Positions 1 to 7,158 of a stretch of 64,000 nt of DNA are shown here, in pieces. A program made the position numbers and the translations under genes. Under the pieces are notes generated by a model. It was not told where the DNA came from. It made no database searches and saw only the letters and a list, made by a program, of their open reading frames with translations. How positions within the stretch are numbered: position 1 is the stretch's first letter; each line of letters opens with the position of its first letter. Origin of the DNA: Sphingobium sp. Z007. Lineage in GTDB: Bacteria; Pseudomonadota; Alphaproteobacteria; Sphingomonadales; Sphingomonadaceae. The stretch spans positions 1 through 64,000 of the forward strand of contig NZ_FBXK01000003.1 in the NCBI RefSeq assembly GCF_900013425.1, in the 5' to 3' direction.

Positions 1-194
1 GCCGCTTTGCCGAGACCGTTGAAGCAGGTGACCTTGTGGAATTCGGTCTCCTTAGCGGTATAGCCAGTGGCTTCGTCCACATAGGTCTTGCCGTCCCGAA
101 GCTTTACACGGTCCGTCGCGACAATGAGGGTGGTGACGGAACCGCGCGTGTCGGGATCCTTGGCGACCCGGCCCGCGATATTGACATTGTTCAT
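1..194 (-). CDS. ssb: Single-stranded DNA-binding protein (SSB), partial
   Basis: N-terminal 64 residues of an SSB; the gene runs off the left edge. The product begins MNNVNIAGRVAKDPD and continues through an OB-fold pattern to EFHKVTCFNGLGKA, matching the family's opening beta strands. The start is the ATG at 194, preceded by AAGGAG at good spacing. Plasmid SSBs coat the single strand that enters during conjugation and are typical of early-transferred regions. The acidic C-terminal tail lies outside the window. Confidence 0.85.
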   Translation of the reverse strand, partial: MNNVNIAGRVAKDPDTRGSVTTLIVATDRVKLRDGKTYVDEATGYTAKETEFHKVTCFNGLGKA

Positions 195-506
195 GGTGAT
201 GCTCCTTGTTGGGTCCAGCGGCCTTCCCGCCGGTGACACCGACGAGCGGCGTGTTGGGGGCGAGCCGCACCGGAGCGCATGCGAAGGGGAACCCGTGAAG
301 GGAGCTGGCGCGGGCAGCCGCGAAGCGGCAACACGGGCGACTGGAAGGGGTTGCGGATCGGCCTCATCTCGCCGCAGGTGTCAGGAACAGGCGAAGGAAG
401 GCCGCCGGACCGGACAAGGTCCGGCACCGTCGGATCAGGATCGATCGGCGCTCGATGACCACGACAGAGCCGGTGCGCTCTTCACTCGCGGTCGCAGTTC
501 GGGAGG
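195..506. other. Gene-poor stretch
   Basis: 312 bases between ssb and the toxin gene. Reading frames here are short and have no ribosome-binding site or recognisable product. It presumably holds the promoter for ssb, but no convincing -35/-10 pair could be picked out. Confidence 0.4.
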
Positions 507-944
507 TTAGGACGTCCGATTGGTCTGGACGATCTTGCGTGCGTCAAAAGCCGCGAGCCATTTGGTCCGCACAAGATCGTAGAGCGCGGCCGGAAGGAGA
601 CCGTAGGCGACGTCGGCATTCTTCTCGGCGGGAACAGGGCGAAGGTCGGGACCGGGCCATTGAAACCGGTTTGCTTCGGTGAGCACGATCCAGGATCGCG
701 CATCATCGAGGCCGAGGCGCTTTTTCGTGCCGGCGGGGATATCCACGGCAAGACGCTCATCGGTGGGCGGCGTGTGCGTGACGGGCAAGACGGTAACCAG
801 CGGTTGCCCGTTCCTGGTCGCTACCGTCAAAAGGACGGCGCAAGGCCGATCCTTGCTGCCATCTTCGCTGCCGGCGCGGGCTTCATGGCTCCATAGGAAA
901 GAATATCGGACGACGAGGCCGGGAACCGGTATCGGAAGCGGCAT
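507..944 (-). CDS. PemK/MazF-type toxin of a toxin-antitoxin module
   Basis: 145-residue protein resembling the growth-inhibitor PemK family. It has the opening PGLVVRYSFLW, then KDRPCAVLL (the usual rPavVl strand), VLPVTHTPP and a SWIVLTEANRF segment. Family members are ribosome-independent mRNA endonucleases. A TTG at 947 is also in frame, but the ATG at 944 overlaps the antitoxin stop codon (TGATG), the usual translational coupling. It lies directly downstream of the Phd/YefM-like antitoxin. The assignment is by pattern; catalytic residues were not verified. Confidence 0.7.
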   Translation of the reverse strand: MPLPIPVPGLVVRYSFLWSHEARAGSEDGSKDRPCAVLLTVATRNGQPLVTVLPVTHTPPTDERLAVDIPAGTKKRLGLDDARSWIVLTEANRFQWPGPDLRPVPAEKNADVAYGLLPAALYDLVRTKWLAAFDARKIVQTNRTS

Positions 945-1207
945 CAATTATCCCGGAGTTCGTCGTCGAATTTGGCGGCCTCGGCCGGTGCGCGCGACGC
1001 GGCGATTGCGGCCCGATCCTCATCGGTGAAATCATCCAGTGCGAGCACTTCGCGATCACGGCTCTTGAGCCGCTGATATTCCGTGGCCGACATGAGCACC
1101 AGACTATCATGGCCGTGATGGGTGATGGTAAGAGGCGCGACCAGTGCCTGACGGCTGATACGGCCAAAGGCCTTCGAGGCTTCGACGGAACTGACGGACT
1201 GGGGCAT
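944..1207 (-). CDS. Phd/YefM-family antitoxin
   Basis: 87 residues. The N-terminal half (SVSSVEASKAFGRI, LVLMSATEYQRLKS) fits the Phd/YefM DNA-binding fold, in which VSxxEaxxxfg and a conserved v.is..eY..L segment are typical. The C-terminal part (about 55-87) is acidic and probably wraps the toxin. It is upstream of and overlaps the toxin gene by one base. Autoregulation is suggested by an inverted repeat just before the start. Confidence 0.75.
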   Translation of the reverse strand: MPQSVSSVEASKAFGRISRQALVAPLTITHHGHDSLVLMSATEYQRLKSRDREVLALDDFTDEDRAAIAASRAPAEAAKFDDELRDN

Positions 1208-1220
1208 GACGTTTCTCCTA

Positions 1221-1244
1221 TCCGGAAAATACGGAGTTTCCGGA
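1221..1244 (-). promoter_or_regulatory. Inverted-repeat operator of the toxin-antitoxin operon
   Basis: Perfect arms TCCGGAAA (1221-1228) and TTTCCGGA (1237-1244) separated by 8 bases, 14 bases upstream of the antitoxin start. Position and symmetry fit binding by the antitoxin or toxin-antitoxin complex. Confidence 0.55.
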
Positions 1245-1398
1245 GGAATTGCAAGACCAATGCCAGAACGCTTCCCTGAAGCGGATGGAGCATGAGCGCG
1301 CGGGCGAACAAAAACAGGGCCCGCTTGCTATGGTGGCGAAGCGAGCCCTGCGAGTTAGCCGCGCGCCGGTGGAACGCGCGGCCGGGGGATCGAAGGCG

Positions 1399-1926
1399 TC
1401 AGTCGGCCATCTCGGGGGTGCGGCGCCGACGGCCGGCCTGTGCAGGCTCGCCGCCGGCCTGACCGGGTTCGCCGCCGAACGCACCTTCCGCCGAGGATTC
1501 GCCGAGCCCATCGGTGCCGGCACCGGCGGGAGCGGCAGGCGTGTCCGCACCCGGCAGCGGCGGCAGGCCATCGTCGGAAGCGACCGTGTCGGCGGGCGCA
1601 TCGCGGCGACGGTTCGGCCGCGACCAGACGATGTTGTAGGAACCGTCCTCCTGGCGGAACGCCGAGATGTAGAGCGGCTTATCGAGGCTCGGATCTTCGA
1701 TCTTGCCGTTGAGGAAGGTCTCGCCGGTCGAGTTGGACGCCAGCTCGAACAGCGCGCCGACCTGCACCCACTGGCGGGCGGCCGACAGGGCGAGGATCTC
1801 GAACTTGGGCGCGCGCGGGTTGTTCGACTGCACGGTGCGCAGTGCGATCACGATCGCCACGGTCAGCGTCGAGATCTTGCCGGTGTAGGTGCCGCTGGCG
1901 TTCTGGGTGATGGTGCCGATGTTCAT
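1399..1926 (-). CDS. DUF736 family protein with long C-terminal extension
   Basis: 175 residues. The start MNIGTITQNASGTYTGKI, with an internal FEILALSAARQWVQVG and LYISAFRQEDGSYNIVW, matches DUF736, a small family of unknown function frequent on alphaproteobacterial plasmids. The DUF736 core occupies about residues 1-105. The remainder is a low-complexity Ala/Gly/Pro-rich tail ending in RRRRTPEMAD. The ATG at 1926 was chosen because AGGAGAC precedes it; the longer in-frame extension upstream lacks a ribosome-binding site. Confidence 0.8.
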   Translation of the reverse strand: MNIGTITQNASGTYTGKISTLTVAIVIALRTVQSNNPRAPKFEILALSAARQWVQVGALFELASNSTGETFLNGKIEDPSLDKPLYISAFRQEDGSYNIVWSRPNRRRDAPADTVASDDGLPPLPGADTPAAPAGAGTDGLGESSAEGAFGGEPGQAGGEPAQAGRRRRTPEMAD

Positions 1927-1991
1927 GGGTAGTCTCCTGAGTTGTGCGCTCGAACCCCTTGTCCGAACACCTTCTCTCACCCACTCAGCTC

Positions 1992-2009
1992 CTCGGCCGT
2001 TCGGCCGAG
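1992..2009. other. Perfect hairpin in the DUF736 leader
   Basis: CTCGGCCG, two bases, CGGCCGAG. There is no U-tract on either side, so it could be a terminator-like stem, an RNA structure in the DUF736 leader or a protein site. Confidence 0.35.
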
Positions 2010-2093
2010 TAAGGCGCGCCAGCGCCGCTCCGACTTGGCGCCTCTACGGCGCCGTCGGGTTTGTTCTTGATCGTCCTGGGGCCGTCGTGGGCG

Positions 2094-2414
2094 TCAGTCG
2101 GTGGGCGGCGCCGCCGGTTTGCGCCACAGCGCGATGATGTCCTGCATCTCCTCGGCAAAGCCGAGGCTATCGATATAGACGGCACCGCGATTGTTCTGGC
2201 CGAGAAAGCCGATGACGGTCGTGATGTCGTTGGCGACCGCGATGTCGAGGCCGAACATGTCGGCGATCTCGAAATGGCCAAGGTCCGGACCGTTCCACCA
2301 GGCCATAAGGAAGTTGGCGACGCGGCGTGCCTGACCGGTGTCGCTCATCGCGATGGGCAAAAGGCGTGTCAGCGCCGCACGCGCCGCGTCATAGTCGGTC
2401 GGAATCGAGGTCAT
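2094..2414 (-). CDS. Plasmid protein resembling DUF7673
   Basis: 106 residues. The segment DTGQARRVANFLMAWWNG resembles the conserved core of DUF7673-type plasmid proteins, and the rest (FEIADMFGLDIAVANDI, EEMQDIIALWR) continues the similarity. Function unknown. The product is mainly helical and soluble, with no signal peptide. It lies between DUF736 and an unrecognised gene in the same direction. The family name rests on memory of the motif only. Confidence 0.6.
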   Translation of the reverse strand: MTSIPTDYDAARAALTRLLPIAMSDTGQARRVANFLMAWWNGPDLGHFEIADMFGLDIAVANDITTVIGFLGQNNRGAVYIDSLGFAEEMQDIIALWRKPAAPPTD

Positions 2415-2476
2415 CGTCTTTCTCCGCTCTCCGAACCTATAGGTCTGAACTCCGCGAGCAACCGCTTGTGTGCGGA

Positions 2477-3175
2477 TCAGAGGCGAAGCGGCGCGGGCAT
2501 GGCAAGCCAGTCGGGTTGATCGTCCATGAGCGGCACGTCAAAATCCGCGGCCTCGGCTCCGCTGAATACCCGAGCGAGCACCAGCCGGTCATATCCGGTC
2601 GTGTCGTTCCAGAAGCTGAGACCATATTCGGCATGCTGGAGCGCTAGCACGAACCCGTCGGCGCCTTCGTCGCGCGCACGATCGAGCGCGCGATCGAGCA
2701 TCCGACGGGTGCTGCCATATTCGATGTCGGCCTCGGTGATGACGACATAGCCGCCCCCGAATTCGTCGGCGCGCAGACGATCATGGTCAGCTGCCCATTC
2801 GAACCCGAACGGCAGCGCCGATCGGGCGCAGCGCTGGAGCAGATTGGCGGCGGTCTCAACGCCGAACTGCTCGCCCGAGAGGAAGATGACGACCTGCCCT
2901 TCGGCATCGGGCTCACCGATGTCGATGTCGAAGTCGAGCATCGGGTAATTCTGGTCGGGGAAGAGTTCGAGCAAACCGTCGAACGGGCTCAGCTCGGTGC
3001 GCGGGAAGAGCGCGGCGAAATCCGCGCCGATTGTCGCATAATGCGCCTCGATCGCGTCGAGGCCGATATCGGCGTCGCCGATCATCTCGATCGCGGCAAC
3101 GACGCGGCGCAGAAGGTCGGCCTCGGCGGCAGCGACCGCCAGGCCGAACGCGGCCTTGGTGTAGCTATTCGACAT
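2477..3175 (-). CDS. Hypothetical protein, 232 aa
   Basis: No family recognised. The start MSNSYTKAAFGLAVAAAEAD at 3175 was preferred over longer in-frame extensions because the extension has atypical Arg/Ser-rich composition and overlaps the upstream gene. The middle is acidic (LDFDIDIGEPDAEGQ) and the end contains WNDTTGYDRLVLARVF. The last 11 bases of the upstream gene overlap this start, indicating co-transcription and probably coupling. No signal peptide or membrane segment is visible. Confidence 0.6.
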   Translation of the reverse strand: MSNSYTKAAFGLAVAAAEADLLRRVVAAIEMIGDADIGLDAIEAHYATIGADFAALFPRTELSPFDGLLELFPDQNYPMLDFDIDIGEPDAEGQVVIFLSGEQFGVETAANLLQRCARSALPFGFEWAADHDRLRADEFGGGYVVITEADIEYGSTRRMLDRALDRARDEGADGFVLALQHAEYGLSFWNDTTGYDRLVLARVFSGAEAADFDVPLMDDQPDWLAMPAPLRL

Positions 3176-3674
3176 GCGCTGATCCTTCCGCATGAGAGAG
3201 GGTGTCGGTCGCACCATCGGGTTCGAGGACGGCGCCTTCGACGACCAGCGGCGGCACGACGAAATCGGCCGCTTCGAAGTATGCGAGCGCCGCTTCAAGC
3301 GAGCCAAGGCGCTCGATGGTCTCGCGGTCGATCATCGCCACATCGTCTTCGGAGACGGCAAAGGACCGCGGAGCGCCGGTTCCACTGAATACAACCCGTT
3401 CCGGACCCCACTGCCCGGAATAGCTGCCACACCAGCGGACGAATGGGAGGGCGTTTGCTACGCACCAGATCTCGAGCTCGTCGAATTGGCCGCCCGCGAC
3501 CTCGTGGGCGAAAAGGCTGAGTGGGTCTCCGGGGACGTAGTGGTGGGCCGCGAAGGGTTCGCCGTCCCACTCTATGGCCAGGCCTTCGCTGGAGACGACA
3601 TCGCAAAGCTCCTCAAATGCGAATGCAGTGAGCGATCCACCGATAACGATCGATGCTGAAACACGGTCTGCCAT
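3165..3674 (-). CDS. Hypothetical protein, 169 aa
   Basis: Unrecognised. It begins MADRVSASIVIGGSLTAFAF and is acidic, with two aromatic stretches (AHHYVPGDPLSLFA, WCGSYSGQWGPERVVF). Its 3' end overlaps the next gene by 11 bases, so the two are likely a pair that work together. A ribosome-binding site (AAGGAG) lies just upstream of the ATG. It could be a small globular adaptor; no enzyme motif is visible. Confidence 0.6.
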   Translation of the reverse strand: MADRVSASIVIGGSLTAFAFEELCDVVSSEGLAIEWDGEPFAAHHYVPGDPLSLFAHEVAGGQFDELEIWCVANALPFVRWCGSYSGQWGPERVVFSGTGAPRSFAVSEDDVAMIDRETIERLGSLEAALAYFEAADFVVPPLVVEGAVLEPDGATDTLSHAEGSAHVE

Positions 3675-3813
3675 AACGGCTCCTTGATCATCGGTGCTGT
3701 GGGCACGCGACGCTAGGCGCTGCCGGCAGCGCCGGCGACGCGGTGGGGTGAAGACGAGTGGGTGGCGGCCGTGTCGGCCGCGCGATCAGCTGGGCGGAGA
3801 CGTCAGCGGCTGA

Positions 3814-4143
3814 TCAGTGGATCGAGCCGAAGAGCGACCGCTTGGCCGCGGCCTGGTGCTGTCCGTCTTTCATGCCGATCGTTTCATGCATCTCTGCATC
3901 GAGCGCAGCGGCGAGACCAATGGGCACCTCGACGTAGGGGGCGACGACGGCGATCGCGGCCTCGGCCGTCAGAAGTTCTCCGGGCTCGGTGCCGAACCAG
4001 ATCAGCGCCTCGCCTTCATCAGGCTCGTCTTCGGTGCGGAAGAAGACCTGTGCGAAGAAAGTCTGGAGCGGCCGGTCCCAGCCGACGGTCGCGCGGACGA
4101 CATGCGGCTGATCGGCCTTGGGCTGAAGGTCATGCCGGCTCAT
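3814..4143 (-). CDS. Hypothetical protein, 109 aa
   Basis: Unrecognised small protein starting MSRHDLQPKADQPHVVRA. The centre (TFFAQVFFRTEDEPDEGEAL) alternates like beta strands, and the end is basic. Its ATG overlaps the stop codon of the upstream 64-residue gene (ATGA), which supports the start. No membrane or signal segment. Function not inferable. Confidence 0.55.
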   Translation of the reverse strand: MSRHDLQPKADQPHVVRATVGWDRPLQTFFAQVFFRTEDEPDEGEALIWFGTEPGELLTAEAAIAVVAPYVEVPIGLAAALDAEMHETIGMKDGQHQAAAKRSLFGSIH

Positions 4144-4334
4144 CTGGTCGTCCTCCGAATCCTGTGTTGCACATGCCGCGCAGCGCCTTCGGCGCTGCTG
4201 ATGGCCTTGCCCGCCGCCGAGGCGGCCTGGCGCGCGCCTGCCTGCCGAAGCAGAGTACGGGCTTCGCGCAGACGCTCAACCGCTATTGCTATCGCCTGCC
4301 CATGTTCGGGACCGGCCGGTGTGATCCGCCGCAT
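4140..4334 (-). CDS. Small Ala/Arg-rich hypothetical protein, 64 aa
   Basis: Short helical, basic protein (AIAVERLREARTLLRQAG, ending RRTTR). Reality is supported by the ATGA overlap with the next gene and by its place in the tightly packed minus-strand train between DUF3768 and the 109-residue gene. Composition suggests nucleic-acid contact, but there is no motif. Confidence 0.45.
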   Translation of the reverse strand: MRRITPAGPEHGQAIAIAVERLREARTLLRQAGARQAASAAGKAISSAEGAARHVQHRIRRTTR

Positions 4335-4374
4335 GACGTGTCTCCGGATTGGCTGTTCGAAAGATGGGGGATGG

Positions 4375-4725
4375 TCAATCGTCGCTCGGGAGCATGATCG
4401 TCATCACCCGTGTGGTGACCAGCGGGTCGGCGGGATCCTCGGACCCCCATTCGAGCGAGAGATCGTAATAGTCGATCGTGAAGCGGATGGCATGGCCGGC
4501 GGCGACGAGGTCGCCCCGTGCGCGCTCGCAGCCATCCCCGGGCTTGAACACGTAGCGGCGGATAGCGGCCATCAACTCGGCTTGGGCCAGGATTTCGCGC
4601 GCCATGCCGCCCTCTCCTGCGAGCGTTGCGAGGCAGGCGGCGGTGATGACGATGCGCGCGGTGCGATCGAAACCTTGGCGGCACCGGTCGTTGAGCATCG
4701 CGATACGGCATGTTCGGTCGGTCAT
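4375..4725 (-). CDS. DUF3768 domain-containing protein
   Basis: 116 residues. NDRCRQGF near the N-terminus, VITAACLATL, and the C-terminal IDYYDLSLEWGSEDPADP followed by TRVMTIML are characteristic of DUF3768, a family of unknown function common on rhizobial and sphingomonad plasmids. Full length for the family. The start overlaps the upstream PAPS-reductase-like gene by 4 bases (ATGA), so the two are probably translationally coupled. Confidence 0.8.
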   Translation of the reverse strand: MTDRTCRIAMLNDRCRQGFDRTARIVITAACLATLAGEGGMAREILAQAELMAAIRRYVFKPGDGCERARGDLVAAGHAIRFTIDYYDLSLEWGSEDPADPLVTTRVMTIMLPSDD

Positions 4726-5678
4726 GTTGTCTCCATCAAGCTCGCGTTGAAGCTATCGAGCCATTCCTCCATCGTGGGACGCTCGCTCACCGGCACGATG
4801 CTGGCGGCGTCCTGGAAGCGGACGAGGTCGGTCGGCGCGTCGCGGCGGATCGCGTCGATCTCGGCCTCGGGAAGAAGCCATTCGGCGCGGATAAAATCGG
4901 TGATCCTGCCGGGCTTGGTCTTGGTCGACTTGCGCCAGAGACCCTCGACGGTGCGAAGCCGCGGTTCGGCCCGCGCTTCGATCAGGACAATCAGCCGCAG
5001 GCACCATGTCGGCAGCGCGCGCACCTCGTCAGGCCGGATCGCGCCGCAGAAGAAGCAGCTCGACTTGGGCGGCACCGGGAGCCCGGCGGCTTCGATGCGC
5101 GCGACGCAGCGGTCACGCGTCCAGCCCCATTCCCGCAACGGATAGCGGCACGCGAAGAGCGGGTCATCGATCGCGACCGCATGGGCGTAGCGGCGCGTGT
5201 CGGCGGGCGAGGCATCGTAGCCGATCAGGCGAACGACCTTCTGGCCGCGCGCCCATGCGGCCTCGGCGGGCGCCCATCGTTTGAGGAAAGCGTCCTGCGG
5301 GGCCACTTTCCATTTGAGCGAGCAACTGTGCCGCCCCAGGCTGATGCTGGGGAGCGTCGCATTGGTCAGTACATTGGCGAGGATCGAATAATAGGGCGGC
5401 CAGTGCTTGAAGCGCTGCGGGACATAGCGCACCACTTCGTAAGGGATGTGCCGCGCCGCCATCCAGGCGGCGATGAGCTTTTGATATTCGTAGGTCGCCG
5501 GCTTCTCGGCACCCGGGTCGGCGGTGAGAACGAGATCCGGCACTTCGCCGCGCGCTTCAAGCTCGATGAGGAGCGCGGTGGAATCAACGCCGATGCCATA
5601 AGCGAGAACGACCGGCGGCGGTGCGCCAACGGTGAGATAGTCTACCTGCCTGTGCAGGGCCGTCGGAAGGACTGACAT
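4722..5678 (-). CDS. PAPS-reductase-family ATP-pyrophosphatase-like protein
   Basis: 318 residues. The N-terminal PP-loop AYGIGVDSTALL (about 26-37) fits the adenine-nucleotide alpha-hydrolase superfamily (PAPS reductase, QueC, TilS, DndC). Further in are HSCSLKWK (117-124), CRYPLREWGW (177-186) and the pair SCFFCG (C208, C211). Together these four cysteines could bind a metal or Fe-S cluster. Chromosomal PAPS reductases work in sulfate assimilation; standalone phage and plasmid members are more often tied to nucleobase modification or defence. No other sulfate genes are nearby. It sits next to a macro-domain gene, with a Mom-like gene 2 kb upstream in the same direction. Confidence 0.75.
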   Translation of the reverse strand: MSVLPTALHRQVDYLTVGAPPPVVLAYGIGVDSTALLIELEARGEVPDLVLTADPGAEKPATYEYQKLIAAWMAARHIPYEVVRYVPQRFKHWPPYYSILANVLTNATLPSISLGRHSCSLKWKVAPQDAFLKRWAPAEAAWARGQKVVRLIGYDASPADTRRYAHAVAIDDPLFACRYPLREWGWTRDRCVARIEAAGLPVPPKSSCFFCGAIRPDEVRALPTWCLRLIVLIEARAEPRLRTVEGLWRKSTKTKPGRITDFIRAEWLLPEAEIDAIRRDAPTDLVRFQDAASIVPVSERPTMEEWLDSFNASLMETT

Positions 5679-5725
5679 CGGGGGCCTCGGGCTTGAAAGG
5701 CGACAAGTCGCCGCCTCCCCCGAAG

Positions 5726-5739
5726 CCCCCTCCCCTCAC
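5726..5739 (-). promoter_or_regulatory. Purine-rich upstream element, copy a
   Basis: On the minus strand GTGAGGGGAGGGGG, about 50 bases upstream of the PAPS-reductase-like start. One of eight similar elements (see findings). It could be a shared regulatory site, an RNA element or a G-rich structure. Confidence 0.45.
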
Positions 5740-5748
5740 TCCGGCGTG

Positions 5749-6204
5749 TCAGCCGGTGAAGTCCACACAGGTATGATCGAGGCCTTCGAGTTCCGTGTCG
5801 ATGATCGCGCTGATGACGGACCAGTCGCCACCGCCTAACCCGGCGCCGATTTTCGGATAGCCGATGCGACTGTTGGCGAAGTCGTGCGCGATCGCTCGCA
5901 TGACGCGGTGGACCGCGTCATAATCGGCCTTCACGCCCGATCCTTTCCAGTGGAACTGCGTGTAGGCGTTGACGATGATGATCGTCCTGCCGTTGGTTTC
6001 GACCTTGGCCGACGAATAGGTGCCGAGTTTGGCGGCGCTGCCCTTCTCCGTCCGGAGATCCGCCGCGTAGGCGGTCGGAAACTGCTGCTTGATGGAAAGC
6101 GCGATGCCCCTGCCCATGACGCATTGGCAGTTGCAGCCGTGGATGATGACATCGAATTCGCCCGTTTGAGCGAGGGCGAGCAAGTCGCCGCGTACGATCC
6201 GCAT
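5749..6204 (-). CDS. Macro-domain (ADP-ribose-binding) protein
   Basis: 151 residues, a single macro domain. HGCNCQCVMGRGIA (22-35) is the ligand-loop region (usually NaaN...GgGvA), IIIVNAYTQ a core strand, and IGYPKIGAGLGGGDW (about 113-127) the second phosphate-binding loop. Such stand-alone domains hydrolyse ADP-ribose-1''-phosphate or remove ADP-ribose from DNA or protein (as DarG does to counter DarT). No DarT-like gene was seen beside it. It is downstream of small unknown genes and upstream of the PAPS-reductase-like gene. Confidence 0.85.
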   Translation of the reverse strand: MRIVRGDLLALAQTGEFDVIIHGCNCQCVMGRGIALSIKQQFPTAYAADLRTEKGSAAKLGTYSSAKVETNGRTIIIVNAYTQFHWKGSGVKADYDAVHRVMRAIAHDFANSRIGYPKIGAGLGGGDWSVISAIIDTELEGLDHTCVDFTG

Positions 6205-6252
6205 CAGACGTTCCTTTCTTCAAAGCGCGGCATTGCGCCGCGTCTTCGAATT

Positions 6253-6267
6253 CCCCTCTCCTCTTTC
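6253..6267 (-). promoter_or_regulatory. Purine-rich upstream element, copy b
   Basis: Minus-strand GAAAGAGGAGAGGGG, about 50-63 bases upstream of the macro-domain start and overlapping the stop of the preceding gene. Same family as copy a. Confidence 0.45.
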
Positions 6268-6511
6268 ATGGCGCCGCCGCCCCGTCGCCGCGCTGGACGG
6301 CCTCGGCGACGCCCTGGATGTCGGCGAGCGCCATGTCGAGCCTGCGCACGGCCTCTTCGGCACCGCTACATCCTTCGCTCGACGCGAGCTCGATCATCAG
6401 GAACGTGAAGAGGGTATCGCCGGCCTCGCGGGCTTCTTCGACGTCCTGCACATGGGCAAAGTCCCCATTGCCGTAGGCCTCGGCGCACGCGCGTTGGAAT
6501 GAGTTCAGCAT
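6266..6511 (-). CDS. Hypothetical protein, 81 aa
   Basis: Small acidic helical protein starting MLNSFQRACAEAYGNGDFAH. The ATG at 6511 was chosen over a longer in-frame extension that lies inside the upstream gene. It overlaps the upstream gene by 7 bases. It contains EEAREAGDTLFTFLMIELA and ends in Ala-rich sequence. Function unknown. Confidence 0.5.
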   Translation of the reverse strand: MLNSFQRACAEAYGNGDFAHVQDVEEAREAGDTLFTFLMIELASSEGCSGAEEAVRRLDMALADIQGVAEAVQRGDGAAAP

Positions 6512-6759
6512 GGTCGGGAATCCTGATCGAGGGTTGCGAGATGGGCCCAGCACGCTTCGAGCGCGGCATCGAGCGTGGGACAATCGGCCAGCGACCGCGA
6601 CGCAGCGCCGGCGGCGGTGATGACGCGCGCATTCGGAATCCAGACCGGGTCGGCCAGCCCTTCGGGCCAATTATGGAAGCCGTGCGGGTAGGCGGTGATC
6701 GAATAAGGTGCCCATAGCTTGGCGTGAAGCCGCGTATAGCGAGCGACGTAGACGGACAT
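6505..6759 (-). CDS. Hypothetical protein, 84 aa
   Basis: Starts MSVYVARYTRLHAKLWAPYS with AAGGACT upstream of the ATG. The pattern (N-terminal beta, C-terminal helix DAALEACWAHLATLD) suggests a small alpha/beta fold, and no family was recognised. It lies two bases downstream of the 131-residue gene and overlaps the 81-residue gene, so it is part of one transcription unit. Confidence 0.55.
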   Translation of the reverse strand: MSVYVARYTRLHAKLWAPYSITAYPHGFHNWPEGLADPVWIPNARVITAAGAASRSLADCPTLDAALEACWAHLATLDQDSRPC

Positions 6760-6761
6760 GG

Positions 6762-7157
6762 TCAGTCCTTTCGATCGGATTGCGATGTTGCCGGTTCGCC
6801 GAGCAGCACGACGGCGATCGACGGCTTTTCGTCGTCGGGAAGGGTGCGGCTGTCGAAGACCTGCCGCCCGCCTTTCCCGATCGTCAGCATATCGAACACC
6901 GGCGAGCGGCCGCCATTGGCGTTCGGGATAGTCGCGCCCTGGTCGTGATACTGGATGTCCACGAAGCTCGGAGCCGCGCCTCCCTGATACTCGCCGAAGA
7001 AGAAGGTGATGCGCCGACCGTCCGACGTCTTCGCGCTGATCGTGAAATTGCCGTCGGGAATGTCGACCGGCAGCGTCGGCACGTCGTTGAAGCGTGCAAA
7101 GCCGATGCTTGTCGCATCGGCCGCGGTCATGACGGGCAAGGTCGTGATGTCGGCCAT
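6762..7157 (-). CDS. Hypothetical protein, 131 aa
   Basis: Starts MADITTLPVMTAADATSIGF at 7157 with GGAGATCTGAC upstream. Strand-rich (FTISAKTSDGRRITFFFGEY, SFVDIQYHDQGA), probably a small beta protein. Unrecognised. It begins immediately after the Mom-like gene stop (one base between), so it is very likely coupled to it and may assist it. Confidence 0.6.
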   Translation of the reverse strand: MADITTLPVMTAADATSIGFARFNDVPTLPVDIPDGNFTISAKTSDGRRITFFFGEYQGGAAPSFVDIQYHDQGATIPNANGGRSPVFDMLTIGKGGRQVFDSRTLPDDEKPSIAVVLLGEPATSQSDRKD

Positions 7158-7158
7158 G

